Part shown: one piece after another, positions 7,727-16,198 of the stretch | Layout of the letters: each line of letters starts with the position of its first letter | How positions within the stretch are numbered: position 1 is the stretch's first letter | Assembly (NCBI GenBank): GCA_036383895.1 | Contig: DASVNK010000035.1 | Location: forward strand, 34,531 to 98,530 | Length of the DNA stretch: 64,000 nt | Origin: DASVNK01 sp036383895 | Lineage (GTDB): Bacteria; Verrucomicrobiota; Verrucomicrobiia; Limisphaerales; SXQI01 | Direction: 5' to 3' | The notes under the pieces: generated by a model | What the model was told of the DNA's origin: nothing | The model's input: only the letters and a program-made list of their open reading frames with translations | The model's database searches: none | Made by a program: the position numbers and the translations under genes

Positions 7727-9322
7727 ATGCTGTTGCCGGTCGTCCAACGCGAACTCCTGGTTTCCTCACGCCAGCGGATGACTTTCTACTGGCGCATGTT
7801 GAGCGCCGGCGTTCAGTTGCCCATCTTCGCCGCGCTCTACGGTCTTCACCTCGATAATCGCGCCTTCAGCGGCTCGCACATCCTTCTCGCCATGTCCACC
7901 TTCGTCTTTGTTGAAGCGATGCTGGCCGGCGTTCGATTCACCTCGGATTGCCTCAGCGAAGAAAAACGCGAAGGAACCCTCGGCCTCCTTTTCCTGACTG
8001 ATCTTGGAGGACTCGATATTGTTCTCGGCAAAGTCGCTGCCCGCGCGCTCGGCGCGTTCTTCAACATTCTCGCGACCTTTCCGATCCTCGCGCTCAATTT
8101 GTTCATCGGAGGAGTCACTGGTGAACAAGTCGCCGCCATCTGCCTCACGCTGACGGTCAGCGTGCTCTTCTCTCTCGCCGCCGGCGCCTTGGTTTCCAGC
8201 CGCGGGGAAAGAGAGCGCAACGTTCTGCTCGGAACTTTTTTAATGCTCACCGGCATCACCTTTGCCCCGCTGCTCCTCAACGAATTCGCCGTCCGCATCG
8301 TCGGTTACTACGGCTTCGTCGATACTCTCGTGCACCTCTCGCCGTATCACGCCCTTATCGAAGCCCAACGAGGCTTCGTCCCGCAACTGAACCGCACCCT
8401 CGTCACCTTGCTGGCCCTCACCGCGGCCTTTCTTGCCTACGCCGCGTGGCGCATCCGCCATCGCTTCGGCGAACCCATCACCATTGCTGTTCCCGAGTCA
8501 ATCGGCGTTAAGCTGCGAAGAATGCCACGCAGAATTTCAGGTTACGTCGGCAGCCCACTCGATTGGCTCGCTCAACAAAACCGCGTCCGAAAGTCTCGTC
8601 TGGTGATGTTCAGCCTGTTCCTCCTCTGCTTCGGTTTCTTCTGCCGAATTGTCTTCGAGGAAAATTTGAACTGGGCCGTTCCCATCGTCTTCCTCGGCAG
8701 CTACGGCCTTCATCTCACCTACAAGTTTTTTCTCACTGCCGAAACCTGCCGCCAGCTCAACGAAGACCGCCGCTCGGGCGCGTTGGAACTGATTCTCGTT
8801 ACTCCCGCCAAAGCAGCTCACCTCGTCCGCGCTCAACTCTCCGCCACCTGGCGTGCCTGGGTTCCCGTTGGCGTTTGCCTGGCGTTCATGAATTACCTTT
8901 GGTTGTCCCACCGCGAATTCGACCGCCAAGATGTTTTCCAAATCGCCCTCCCCATCACCATCATTCTCCTGATTACGGACACCATCATGCTCCCCTGGCG
9001 CGCCATCCTCGAAGCGATTCGCGGCGACCGCTACCCAGCCACCGTCTTTAAAGCATTCCTCCGCTCCATGGGTCCTCCCATCGCCGTGTTCGCTTTCCTC
9101 GTCGCCATCTCTATCGTCTCCAGCGAACGCGCCGCCGCCAACGTTTATGCGCTCTGGGCCTTCGCCACCGTCATCTTCAATCTCATGTTGATCTCCAACG
9201 CGAAAAAAGAACTCCAAAACTTCCGCCTGATCGCCTCCGGCGAAAAACTTGTCCGTCAGTCCCTCCGCCCAGCTTCCCTCAGGTCTCGCTTTCAACTCCC
9301 CGTGCCGATCCGGCGAATCTGA
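7727..9322 (+). CDS. ABC-2 type transport system permease-like membrane protein
   Basis: 531 residues and about twelve hydrophobic segments. It has the same two-half layout as the protein at 561-2093: MLLPVVQREL at the start, SDCLSEEKREGTLGLLFLTDL near residue 75, and a second motif QLNEDRRSGALELILVTPA near residue 343. Such motifs sit on the cytoplasmic side of ABC-2 permeases. No ATP-binding subunit adjoins it. Its stop is immediately next to the convergent stop of the following gene (positions 9320-9325 read TGATCA), leaving no spacer. Substrate unknown. Confidence 0.75.
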   Translation: MLLPVVQRELLVSSRQRMTFYWRMLSAGVQLPIFAALYGLHLDNRAFSGSHILLAMSTFVFVEAMLAGVRFTSDCLSEEKREGTLGLLFLTDLGGLDIVLGKVAARALGAFFNILATFPILALNLFIGGVTGEQVAAICLTLTVSVLFSLAAGALVSSRGERERNVLLGTFLMLTGITFAPLLLNEFAVRIVGYYGFVDTLVHLSPYHALIEAQRGFVPQLNRTLVTLLALTAAFLAYAAWRIRHRFGEPITIAVPESIGVKLRRMPRRISGYVGSPLDWLAQQNRVRKSRLVMFSLFLLCFGFFCRIVFEENLNWAVPIVFLGSYGLHLTYKFFLTAETCRQLNEDRRSGALELILVTPAKAAHLVRAQLSATWRAWVPVGVCLAFMNYLWLSHREFDRQDVFQIALPITIILLITDTIMLPWRAILEAIRGDRYPATVFKAFLRSMGPPIAVFAFLVAISIVSSERAAANVYALWAFATVIFNLMLISNAKKELQNFRLIASGEKLVRQSLRPASLRSRFQLPVPIRRI

Positions 9323-12300
9323 TCAAGGCACCGGCGCCACGCGGAAGAAACGATTCCCATCTGCAATCGCCGCTTCAAACGTCACGCTTTCACCCAACGC
9401 CACCTGCGGCTCGCTCGCCGCCTCCCAATCGTCTCCAGCCAAAACATCTGCCCCCTCGAGCACATAAGTCTTTCCGAAACTCGCCGCCGCGGTAATCACC
9501 AGCGTGCCTGCTTCCTCATCGCGCTCCATCATCAGCACCAATCTCGAACTTGCATCACTCGGATCACTCCCCGCGACAAACTCATTCCAATTACTCACCC
9601 CATCCGCATCCGCGTCCGCCGCCCAGCTATTCGTCAACCCGCCGAAATAAATCGTCTCCCAACCATCCTCCAACCCATCCGCATCGCTATCGACGGCCGC
9701 AAACCGGCTCACAAAAACATCCGACGAAATATTCAAATCATTCGTCGCCAGGTTCGCCGAGAAAGTATCGAACACCAGCACGTTGCCACTTGCCGAAATC
9801 GATGGATTCCCCAAACCAAACTCCGCCGGCTCACCCGCTGCATTCACCCCGGCTGCGCGGAACGTCTTCAACACCGTGTCGTAGATATAAATCTTGTTGA
9901 AGGAGTGGTCGACCGATCCCACTAACGAATTCGTCGTCACCAGCGCCAAATACCGTCCGTCCGCGCTAAACGTCGCATACCGAATCCGCCCGCCCACAGT
10001 CGTCCACTCAAACGGAATCTCCGAGTGGCTTCTATCCCGCGTGTTGAAAATCGCGTGCACAAAATTTGTCCCGTCGCGTCTCTGCCGATACGCAATCGCG
10101 CTCCCATTCAAACTCATTGCTAACGCATTCGCGTTCGTTGCGACCAGGTTCGTCGCTGACCCATCCAACGCGCGAATCTCCAATGTCGGTTGCGCTGCGG
10201 CCGGGAAGGGCACTTCTGTTAACAGCACCGTTTCATCCAGCGTAAACCAATCACTGATCAGATAAGTGCTCACGTTCGTCACAAACCGCCGTTCCTCCAA
10301 AAGGTGCAACGCCACCGATTGCGGCGTGTTTCTGGTCAGCAAATACTTCCCGTGTGGGCTAATCGCCAGTGGCTCACGTCCGATCGGAAACTGGCCGGCA
10401 GTCGCCGGCGGAGAATACTGTGCCGTGACGTTTGAATCTAAGTTATAAATGTAAATCGGGCTGCTCGTCGCAATATCTCGAAACACAAAGTGCCGCCCGT
10501 CTGGGCTCAGCAACATCGGCCCGCTCGTCCCCACCGGGCTCCCCGTCGGCAACACACTCACCAGCGTGTTCGAGCCCGTCGCACGCTCATAAACATACGC
10601 GCTCCGCTGCACCACATTTGTCACCATCTCAGATACGTAATACGCAATCCGCCCCGCATCCCGGCTCGCCCCCACGAACGTCACCGGCTCCGTCTGTTCC
10701 GAACCGTCCGGCAAAAAGCTGATCAACTCCGTCGTTCCCGCCACCCGATCCCGCAAAAACAAATCGCGCGCCTCATCCTCATCGCCCTCGACCAGGTCAT
10801 CCGCGTCGCTTGAGAAAATCACAAATCGGCCATCCAGCGAAATCGCCTGGTGCTCCACAAAACTCTGCCCGGAAGCCGTCCCCGGCACCGACAGCGGATG
10901 CGGGCTCGACGCCAGCACTACCGCCCCCGTCGCATTATTCGGCACAATAAAAACGTCATTCGAAAACTCGTTATCATTCGTCACCAAATTCCCCGCGTAA
11001 CTATGAAACCCGATCATCGACCCGTCTCCGCTGATCACCGGAAACAATGTATCCTCATCCGCCCCGCCCACCTCCGGCCCCGCCGCCCGGCTCATCAAAA
11101 CCACTTCCCCAGTCTCCCGATCGAATCGATACGTCTGGAACAATTCATCCGCAGGTGCCCCCGCCAAATTCGTCGCCGTGCTCGTAAAGACTACGTATCG
11201 CCCGTCCGCCGAAATCGCCGCATCCGTAGAGATCCCCGAAGCCGGCTGCCCGCCAGCGCTGCGCGAAACCAGGATGTTCGTCGTGCCCGCCAAATCCCTC
11301 AGATAGATCTGATTACTGCTCGCGTAAGCCACATAACTGCCATCGCCGCTCAATGCGAACTCCTCCACCGCAATTAATGTCGGCGTGAGTAGCTCGGTCC
11401 GCCCTCCTGTGGTCACATCGTAAACGTACAAGAACATCGCACCCACGGGCGGCGTCGTTCCCACCGGCAGAATGCTCGATGAAAGAAAAACCACCTTATC
11501 GCCATCGCGCGTCACCTCCGCACGCCCCACTAATGCCGCGCCACCGCCATTCGTCGACCGCGTCAGCCACACATTCGTTCCCCCCAACATGTCGCGCAGA
11601 TAAATCTGCGGTGGCGGCACCGGCGTCGTCCCCGCCGGAGATCCCGCCACATGATTCGTCCCCGAACTCACAAACGCCACGTATCGTCCTGCCCCGTCCG
11701 CCGACGCTGCGAAATTCCCAATCACTTCAGAAGCAAAAGGCACACTCGCGGCCGCAAGGTTGTTCGACTGCACGCTCACCAGTTCCACCCCGCCCTTCAG
11801 CGTCACCCGGTACAAGTCCACCGAGTTGTTCGTGTCCATCGAATATAAACTGGCGAGCGTTTCAAAAATAAGATTTGACCCATCCCAACTCACTGCAGCA
11901 CCAGACGGCCCACCCAACACCCCTCCCTGGAGGTTTGTACTTAAGATCGAAATCTCGCCGGCAATTCGGTCGAATCTGAAGATATCGCTAACCCCATTCG
12001 TGTCCCCAGGCACCAGATCGCTTGCTTCGCTTTCGAAAATTACCACCCAGGCAGAAGGTGTCTCCGGAGGCCCATCATAAACTTGCGGCGTGAATGAATT
12101 CCCATTCCCTCCTCTCCCATTCCCGCCCATCGCCTTGCTTACCAGCGTTATCTCCCCCGTCTTATTATTTCGTAAAAAAACATCCAGGTGGAACCCATTA
12201 TGATCATTCGTCACCAGCCCATTGCCGCTGCTCGTAAACACCGCCCAGTCCCCGTAATAATTAAACTCCAGCTCCCCGGAATCCCCAAAACTACTGGGCC

Positions 12301-12409
12301 GCGCATTCTGCGGTTTCGAGATCACTTCCAGCGACGTCTCCGCCCCCAAAAGTGTCGCACCAAAAACGAGCCCAAGTGCAGCGAAGCGAATCATGCGAAG
12401 CGTATTCAT
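9323..12409 (-). CDS. secreted beta-propeller (TolB/PD40-type) protein with calcium-binding-like stretch and C-terminal FFR module
   Basis: 1028 residues from the ATG at 12409, with a signal peptide (MNTLRMIRFAALGLVFGATLLGAE). At least a dozen repeats of the form S-x-DGRYVVF / FLRDxxAGTTELIS run to about residue 900, the PD40/TolB propeller signature. Then comes an Asp-rich stretch (DSDADGLEDGWE, DADADGVSNWNEFVAGSDP), resembling thrombospondin type 3 or dockerin calcium loops. The last about 75 residues (SFGKTYVLEGADVL to NRFFRVAP) are a small beta module that recurs in other secreted proteins of this window. No enzymatic motif. Probably extracellular and structural or binding. Confidence 0.8.
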   Translation of the reverse strand: MNTLRMIRFAALGLVFGATLLGAETSLEVISKPQNARPSSFGDSGELEFNYYGDWAVFTSSGNGLVTNDHNGFHLDVFLRNNKTGEITLVSKAMGGNGRGGNGNSFTPQVYDGPPETPSAWVVIFESEASDLVPGDTNGVSDIFRFDRIAGEISILSTNLQGGVLGGPSGAAVSWDGSNLIFETLASLYSMDTNNSVDLYRVTLKGGVELVSVQSNNLAAASVPFASEVIGNFAASADGAGRYVAFVSSGTNHVAGSPAGTTPVPPPQIYLRDMLGGTNVWLTRSTNGGGAALVGRAEVTRDGDKVVFLSSSILPVGTTPPVGAMFLYVYDVTTGGRTELLTPTLIAVEEFALSGDGSYVAYASSNQIYLRDLAGTTNILVSRSAGGQPASGISTDAAISADGRYVVFTSTATNLAGAPADELFQTYRFDRETGEVVLMSRAAGPEVGGADEDTLFPVISGDGSMIGFHSYAGNLVTNDNEFSNDVFIVPNNATGAVVLASSPHPLSVPGTASGQSFVEHQAISLDGRFVIFSSDADDLVEGDEDEARDLFLRDRVAGTTELISFLPDGSEQTEPVTFVGASRDAGRIAYYVSEMVTNVVQRSAYVYERATGSNTLVSVLPTGSPVGTSGPMLLSPDGRHFVFRDIATSSPIYIYNLDSNVTAQYSPPATAGQFPIGREPLAISPHGKYLLTRNTPQSVALHLLEERRFVTNVSTYLISDWFTLDETVLLTEVPFPAAAQPTLEIRALDGSATNLVATNANALAMSLNGSAIAYRQRRDGTNFVHAIFNTRDRSHSEIPFEWTTVGGRIRYATFSADGRYLALVTTNSLVGSVDHSFNKIYIYDTVLKTFRAAGVNAAGEPAEFGLGNPSISASGNVLVFDTFSANLATNDLNISSDVFVSRFAAVDSDADGLEDGWETIYFGGLTNSWAADADADGVSNWNEFVAGSDPSDASSRLVLMMERDEEAGTLVITAAASFGKTYVLEGADVLAGDDWEAASEPQVALGESVTFEAAIADGNRFFRVAPVP

Positions 12410-12591
12410 AGCATTCCCAGTAATTTTGCCGGTGTGCCAAACCCTGACATTTTCAGCATCTAATAACAAGTCCCCGCGACATACGACACGCAGTCCAGAT
12501 TTCACGACAAGCTGAACCAACCCCGTATTGACTCACGGCAAAATGTCCTCGCTTTTCCAGTGCCCATCCGCAACCCTCGAAGCTGATCCTA

Positions 12592-13458
12592 ATGAGCTCC
12601 AACCCAAATTCGGCAAACCCAGCCCAACCCACCACCCCTGAAACCGACGCGTTGCAATTCGACCGCGCCGAATTCACCAGCGCTTCGGCTCTCCAATGTT
12701 CCTTCTGTAAAGCGCCGGTCAGCGGCCAATTCTTCCAGGTCAACGGCCAAACGGCCTGTCCGACCTGCCGCCAGAATATCGACTCCGCCATATCCGGCGG
12801 ATCCAAAATCGCCCGCAGCCTGCGCGCGCTCGTTGCTGGGCTCGGTGCCGCCGTTGCCGGCTTCCTTGCCTACTGGCTCATCCGCGTCCTCACCGGCTAC
12901 GAATTCGCCCTCGTCGCCATCGCCATCGGGTTCATGGTCGGCGCTGCTGTCCGTTGGGGCGCGCAAAACCGCGGTGGGATATTCTATCAACTCATGGCCG
13001 TCGCCCTCACGTATCTCTCCATCGCCTCGAACTACACTCCCGACGTCCTCCAAGGCATGCGCCAGAATCAAGGCGGCCCCACCGAAGAAACTGCGCCGGC
13101 AAACATTGGCACCCCTCTCTCAGAACAAACCGCCGCACCCAACCCACCGGATTCCGCCGCAACATTCGATTCCGCTTTCGCAAATCCATCCACCACTCGC
13201 TTAACTAACGCCGCTCCCGTCGCTATCGCCGATAACGAACCAGCCGATCCACCTCTTCCCACCTGGTTCCTCCTCCCATTCGCTTTCATCCTCTCCCTCG
13301 CCGTACCCTTCATGGGCGGCCTCAACATCATTGGCTGGCTCATCATTTTCTTCGGCCTCCTCCAAGCCTGGAGTATGAACAAGCGAGTTCCGATCCAAGT
13401 CGCCGGCCCCTTCGACGCCGGCACCGCTCCGCCCGCATCGCCCACGCTCCAAACTTAA
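12592..13458 (+). CDS. zinc-ribbon membrane protein of unknown function
   Basis: 288 residues. A CxxC...CxxC zinc-ribbon-like segment (CSFCKAPV, then CPTCRQ) at about residues 37-62 is followed by two close hydrophobic helices (about 80-125), a third near 140, and two more at the C-terminus (about 225-265), with an Ala/Pro/Thr-rich linker between. Ten bases after its stop begins a gene for an M50 protease that also starts with a zinc ribbon, so the two are probably an operon. Function unknown; I infer only a shared membrane role. Confidence 0.7.
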   Translation: MSSNPNSANPAQPTTPETDALQFDRAEFTSASALQCSFCKAPVSGQFFQVNGQTACPTCRQNIDSAISGGSKIARSLRALVAGLGAAVAGFLAYWLIRVLTGYEFALVAIAIGFMVGAAVRWGAQNRGGIFYQLMAVALTYLSIASNYTPDVLQGMRQNQGGPTEETAPANIGTPLSEQTAAPNPPDSAATFDSAFANPSTTRLTNAAPVAIADNEPADPPLPTWFLLPFAFILSLAVPFMGGLNIIGWLIIFFGLLQAWSMNKRVPIQVAGPFDAGTAPPASPTLQT

Positions 13459-13468
13459 TCCCCGGCAG

Positions 13469-14521
13469 ATGACCTGCACCCAATGCAGCGCGGAAATCGC
13501 GCAAGGCCTCCTCGTCTGCCCCTCCTGCCACACTCTCGTTCACCGCGACGAACTCAAAACAATCGCCGCTGAAGCCGAAGCTGCCTCCGCCGCCGGAGCG
13601 CTGGCCGAATCCCTCAACGCCTGGCGTCGCGCCTTGCAACTCCTCCCGCCGCACTCCGCCCAACACGCAGCCATCCGCCAGAAAACCGATCAACTCGTCC
13701 GCCAAATCGATTCCGCTCCGCATTCCGCGAAGGCCGCTCCCAAACCTAAATGGGCCAGCGCCGCCGGAACGCTCGGGGTCATCGGCCTCCTCCTCTGGAA
13801 ATTCAAATTCATCCTCGTCTTCGCACTCACCAAAGCAAAACTCCTCCTCCTCGGCCTCACCAAAGCCAGCACCTTCTTTTCCATGCTCCTCTCCCTCGGC
13901 CTCTACTGGAGCATCTGGGGATGGAAATTCGCCCTCGGCATTGTCCTCTCCATTTACGTTCACGAAATGGGCCACATCTGGATGCTTCGCCGCTATGGCA
14001 TACCCGCCACCGCCCCCATGTTCATCCCCGGCCTCGGCGCCTTCATCCGCATGAAACAATACCCCGCCAGTCCGCACGAAGACGCCCGCGTGGGTCTCGC
14101 CGGCCCCGTCTGGGGACTCGGCGCCGCCGTCGCTTCCTGGCTCATCTTTCTTGGCACCGGCGCGCCCATCTTCGCGGCGATCGCCCGCTTCGGCGCCTGG
14201 GTGAACCTCTTCAACCTCCTCCCCATCTTCCAACTCGACGGCGGCCACGCCTTCCGCGCCCTCACCAAGAAGGAACGCGCCCTCATCGCCGCGCTCATGT
14301 TCGTCATGTGGATCACCACCCACGAAGGCCTCCTCCTCATCCTCGCCGCCGTCGCCGCTTTCCGCGCCTTTCAAAAAGACGCGCCCACCCAGCGCGACAC
14401 CAAAATCCTCCTCCACTTCGCCTTCCTCATCATCACCCTCTCCCTCCTATCTAAACTGCCCGTCCCCCTAGAACCCAAGCCAGAAAAACAACCCCTCATC
14501 GCTAAACTCGCCAGTCCATAG
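13469..14521 (+). CDS. site-2-protease-like (M50) membrane metalloprotease with N-terminal zinc ribbon
   Basis: 350 residues. An N-terminal CTQC...CPSC zinc ribbon (residues about 3-21) and a helical, TPR-like stretch (about 27-75) precede the membrane part. HEMGH at residue 165 is the M50 zinc-binding HExxH, and NLLPIFQLDGGH (Asp about 257) supplies the third ligand in the family's N-x-x-P-x-x-x-LDGG motif. Four to six hydrophobic segments surround these. The family cleaves transmembrane substrates (regulated intramembrane proteolysis). There is no PDZ domain. It lies 10 bases downstream of a zinc-ribbon membrane protein that could be a partner or substrate. Family sure, substrate unknown. 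Confidence 0.85.
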   Translation: MTCTQCSAEIAQGLLVCPSCHTLVHRDELKTIAAEAEAASAAGALAESLNAWRRALQLLPPHSAQHAAIRQKTDQLVRQIDSAPHSAKAAPKPKWASAAGTLGVIGLLLWKFKFILVFALTKAKLLLLGLTKASTFFSMLLSLGLYWSIWGWKFALGIVLSIYVHEMGHIWMLRRYGIPATAPMFIPGLGAFIRMKQYPASPHEDARVGLAGPVWGLGAAVASWLIFLGTGAPIFAAIARFGAWVNLFNLLPIFQLDGGHAFRALTKKERALIAALMFVMWITTHEGLLLILAAVAAFRAFQKDAPTQRDTKILLHFAFLIITLSLLSKLPVPLEPKPEKQPLIAKLASP

Positions 14522-14534
14522 ATATGCTCCAGCT

Positions 14535-14849
14535 TCAGAGTTTCAAAACTCGAACGAGCGCGGCCTTTAAATCCGCAAATTCGCCTTCCGTCAGCGCGCC
14601 CAACTTTGCTTCAAAACGCGGCAACGCCATCGGCTGAATTTGCTGCAAATGGAAAGCCCCTGGCTTTAGAAAAGGCTTCGGAATGTTCAACTCCCATCGG
14701 TTGCCACGAACCGCAGTCGTGTGAGGAACCACGACAATTAAGGCCAACTCATCGTCGCCGGGAAAGTCACTCAGAATGACTGCCGGCCGGACCTTCGCCA
14801 CCATCCCAAAATCAATTCGCCAAATCTCACCGGGCAGCGTTCTTTTCAT
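14535..14849 (-). CDS. MazF/PemK-family toxin (endoribonuclease-like)
   Basis: About 104 residues. The family motifs are present: GEIWRIDFG near the start, RPAVILSD, a central IVVVPHTTAV strand, and a long C-terminal helix (EFADLKAALVRVL). MazF toxins cleave mRNA at short sequences. I took the ATG at 14849; an in-frame ATG at 14867 is possible. Either overlaps the 3' end of the upstream 62-residue gene (stop at 14827), the usual coupling of antitoxin and toxin. Confidence 0.8.
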   Translation of the reverse strand: MKRTLPGEIWRIDFGMVAKVRPAVILSDFPGDDELALIVVVPHTTAVRGNRWELNIPKPFLKPGAFHLQQIQPMALPRFEAKLGALTEGEFADLKAALVRVLKL

Positions 14850-15015
14850 CTTCCGCTTCCATCGCATCCAGCATCTGGAATCTCTCTAAAGCAAGGCGAT
14901 CGGAATCATCCAACACCGCCGCTTCCTGCTCCATCTGGAAAATGAGCCGCATAATTTCCCGCCGCTCCTCATGGGAGAGCTTCGGAATTTCCTGCAGAAT
15001 TTCGGCTTTGCTCAT
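14827..15015 (-). CDS. MazF-partner antitoxin (small acidic helical protein)
   Basis: 62 residues, MSKAEILQEIPKLSHEERREI, then LDDSDRLALERFQMLDAME. The opening is the conserved helix found in the short addiction-module antitoxins that precede MazF/PemK-type toxins in many bacteria. Acidic, helical and without a recognisable DNA-binding domain. It overlaps the toxin gene, so the two form a coupled type II module. Confidence 0.75.
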   Translation of the reverse strand: MSKAEILQEIPKLSHEERREIMRLIFQMEQEAAVLDDSDRLALERFQMLDAMEAEDEKNAAR

Positions 15016-15141
15016 CGCACTGAATATTACTCACTTCATTCCCTCAAGCCAACCTTGGAATTACATACGCCATACGCACGTCCCTTCCACAGAACCATTG
15101 CGCAACCTCCCTTACTCGCGTTATAACCTTTCCCAAAGGTT

Positions 15142-15897
15142 ATGGCCACATCACACGCACTGTGCCGGGCGGTTCTCCTTTTCCTCACCTTCGCGTCCGC
15201 CGCTCTCCATTTACCGGCCCAATCGAGTATCGCTGAACGTCTCGAAAGCGTCGTCATTCGCGTTATCGATTCCAAATCCCAGCAACCACTCGAGACCGAA
15301 CTTAAAGTCAGCATGTGCGACGACAAAAGCTGCTTCCCCATCGGCAAGTTCAACACCGACGCGTTTGGCATGCACATCATCAAGCTCCGCGAAAACACCA
15401 AAGGCCTTACCGTCTGGGTTTCGCGCCGTGGCTATGTGCCCAAAGTTGTCCACTGGACCGAGTATCACAAAGATCTCATCCCACCCGAATATACTGTGAA
15501 GCTCGAAACCGCCGTCACGATCGGCGGCGCTATTCGCGACGAACAGGGCAACGCCATCCCCGACGCCCAGATCGCAATCCAGGGCCCCGGCAGCCAACCC
15601 AATTCTGTCGAGGACCTCGGTCTCCAGGGCAACTTCCAAACTGAAATTACCGACGCTGCCGGCCAATGGACCTGCCACGCCATCCCTGCGAAATTCGAAG
15701 TTCTCACCTTCCACGTCACGCATCCGGATTTCGCCCCCGCATCCTTCAAATTCCAAAAGGAACTGTGGCGCTTCAAAGTCACCGTTCCCGAAATCCCCAC
15801 TGGCCGCACCGAGGAGCCCCTCGACATCGGCATCATCGAATTCAAACCGTTCCCCCCGCGCCAACCACGAAACCCCGCCCCCATCACCTCCAGCTGA
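15142..15897 (+). CDS. secreted carboxypeptidase-regulatory-like domain protein
   Basis: 251 residues with a signal peptide (MATSHALCRAVLLFLTFASAALHLPAQ). Two beta-sandwich units follow: residues about 35-115 (VVIRVIDSKSQQPLETELKV...) and about 125-235 (TIGGAIRDEQGNAIPDAQIAIQGPG ... TDAAGQWTCHAIPA). The G-x-V-x-D-x-x-G-x-P-I-P-x-A pattern is that of CarboxypepD_reg (TonB-plug-like) domains in surface proteins. No catalytic motif. A proline-rich tail closes the chain. Role unknown, perhaps surface binding. Confidence 0.7.
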   Translation: MATSHALCRAVLLFLTFASAALHLPAQSSIAERLESVVIRVIDSKSQQPLETELKVSMCDDKSCFPIGKFNTDAFGMHIIKLRENTKGLTVWVSRRGYVPKVVHWTEYHKDLIPPEYTVKLETAVTIGGAIRDEQGNAIPDAQIAIQGPGSQPNSVEDLGLQGNFQTEITDAAGQWTCHAIPAKFEVLTFHVTHPDFAPASFKFQKELWRFKVTVPEIPTGRTEEPLDIGIIEFKPFPPRQPRNPAPITSS

Positions 15898-16198
15898 GCC
15901 GTAGTTTATCGATTCAGTGAGTGCTAAGAGCGCTCATAATCGCGTCCAACGCACTTTTTTCTTCCAATTCTCCGCCTCTACCCAACCCCTACTTCCGTTT
16001 CCAGCCTCAATGTTACCTGCCCGCGCCAATCGTAGTCGTTTGAAAAGAAACAGTTGCACTGAACTTCTACATTGCTATCATCCCGCCGTCAGAAACTGTC
16101 GCTACAGTGTAGGATTCCCTCGGTCCTGCCTTGCTTTGGCGCAGTAAACCCGACGAACGCGTGTTCCAAACCCAACCGCTGAAGTCCTTATATTTTAA
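15898..16198. promoter_or_regulatory. intergenic region with a possible promoter for the signalling cluster
   Basis: No convincing gene in 301 bases. A weak sigma-70-like pair (TTGCAC at 16054-16059, 16-base spacer, TATCAT at 16076-16081) lies about 120 bases before the histidine kinase start. The -10 matches 5 of 6 consensus bases, but the -35 only about 3 of 6, so this is tentative. Confidence 0.25.

Noticed and set aside
13343..14416. A 357-codon minus-strand frame
   Set aside because: Shadow of the M50 protease gene; Glu/Gly-rich, typical of reversed GC-rich coding sequence.
15917..16147. 76-codon plus-strand frame between the secreted protein and the kinase
   Set aside because: No ribosome binding site, no family resemblance, and a possible promoter lies within it.
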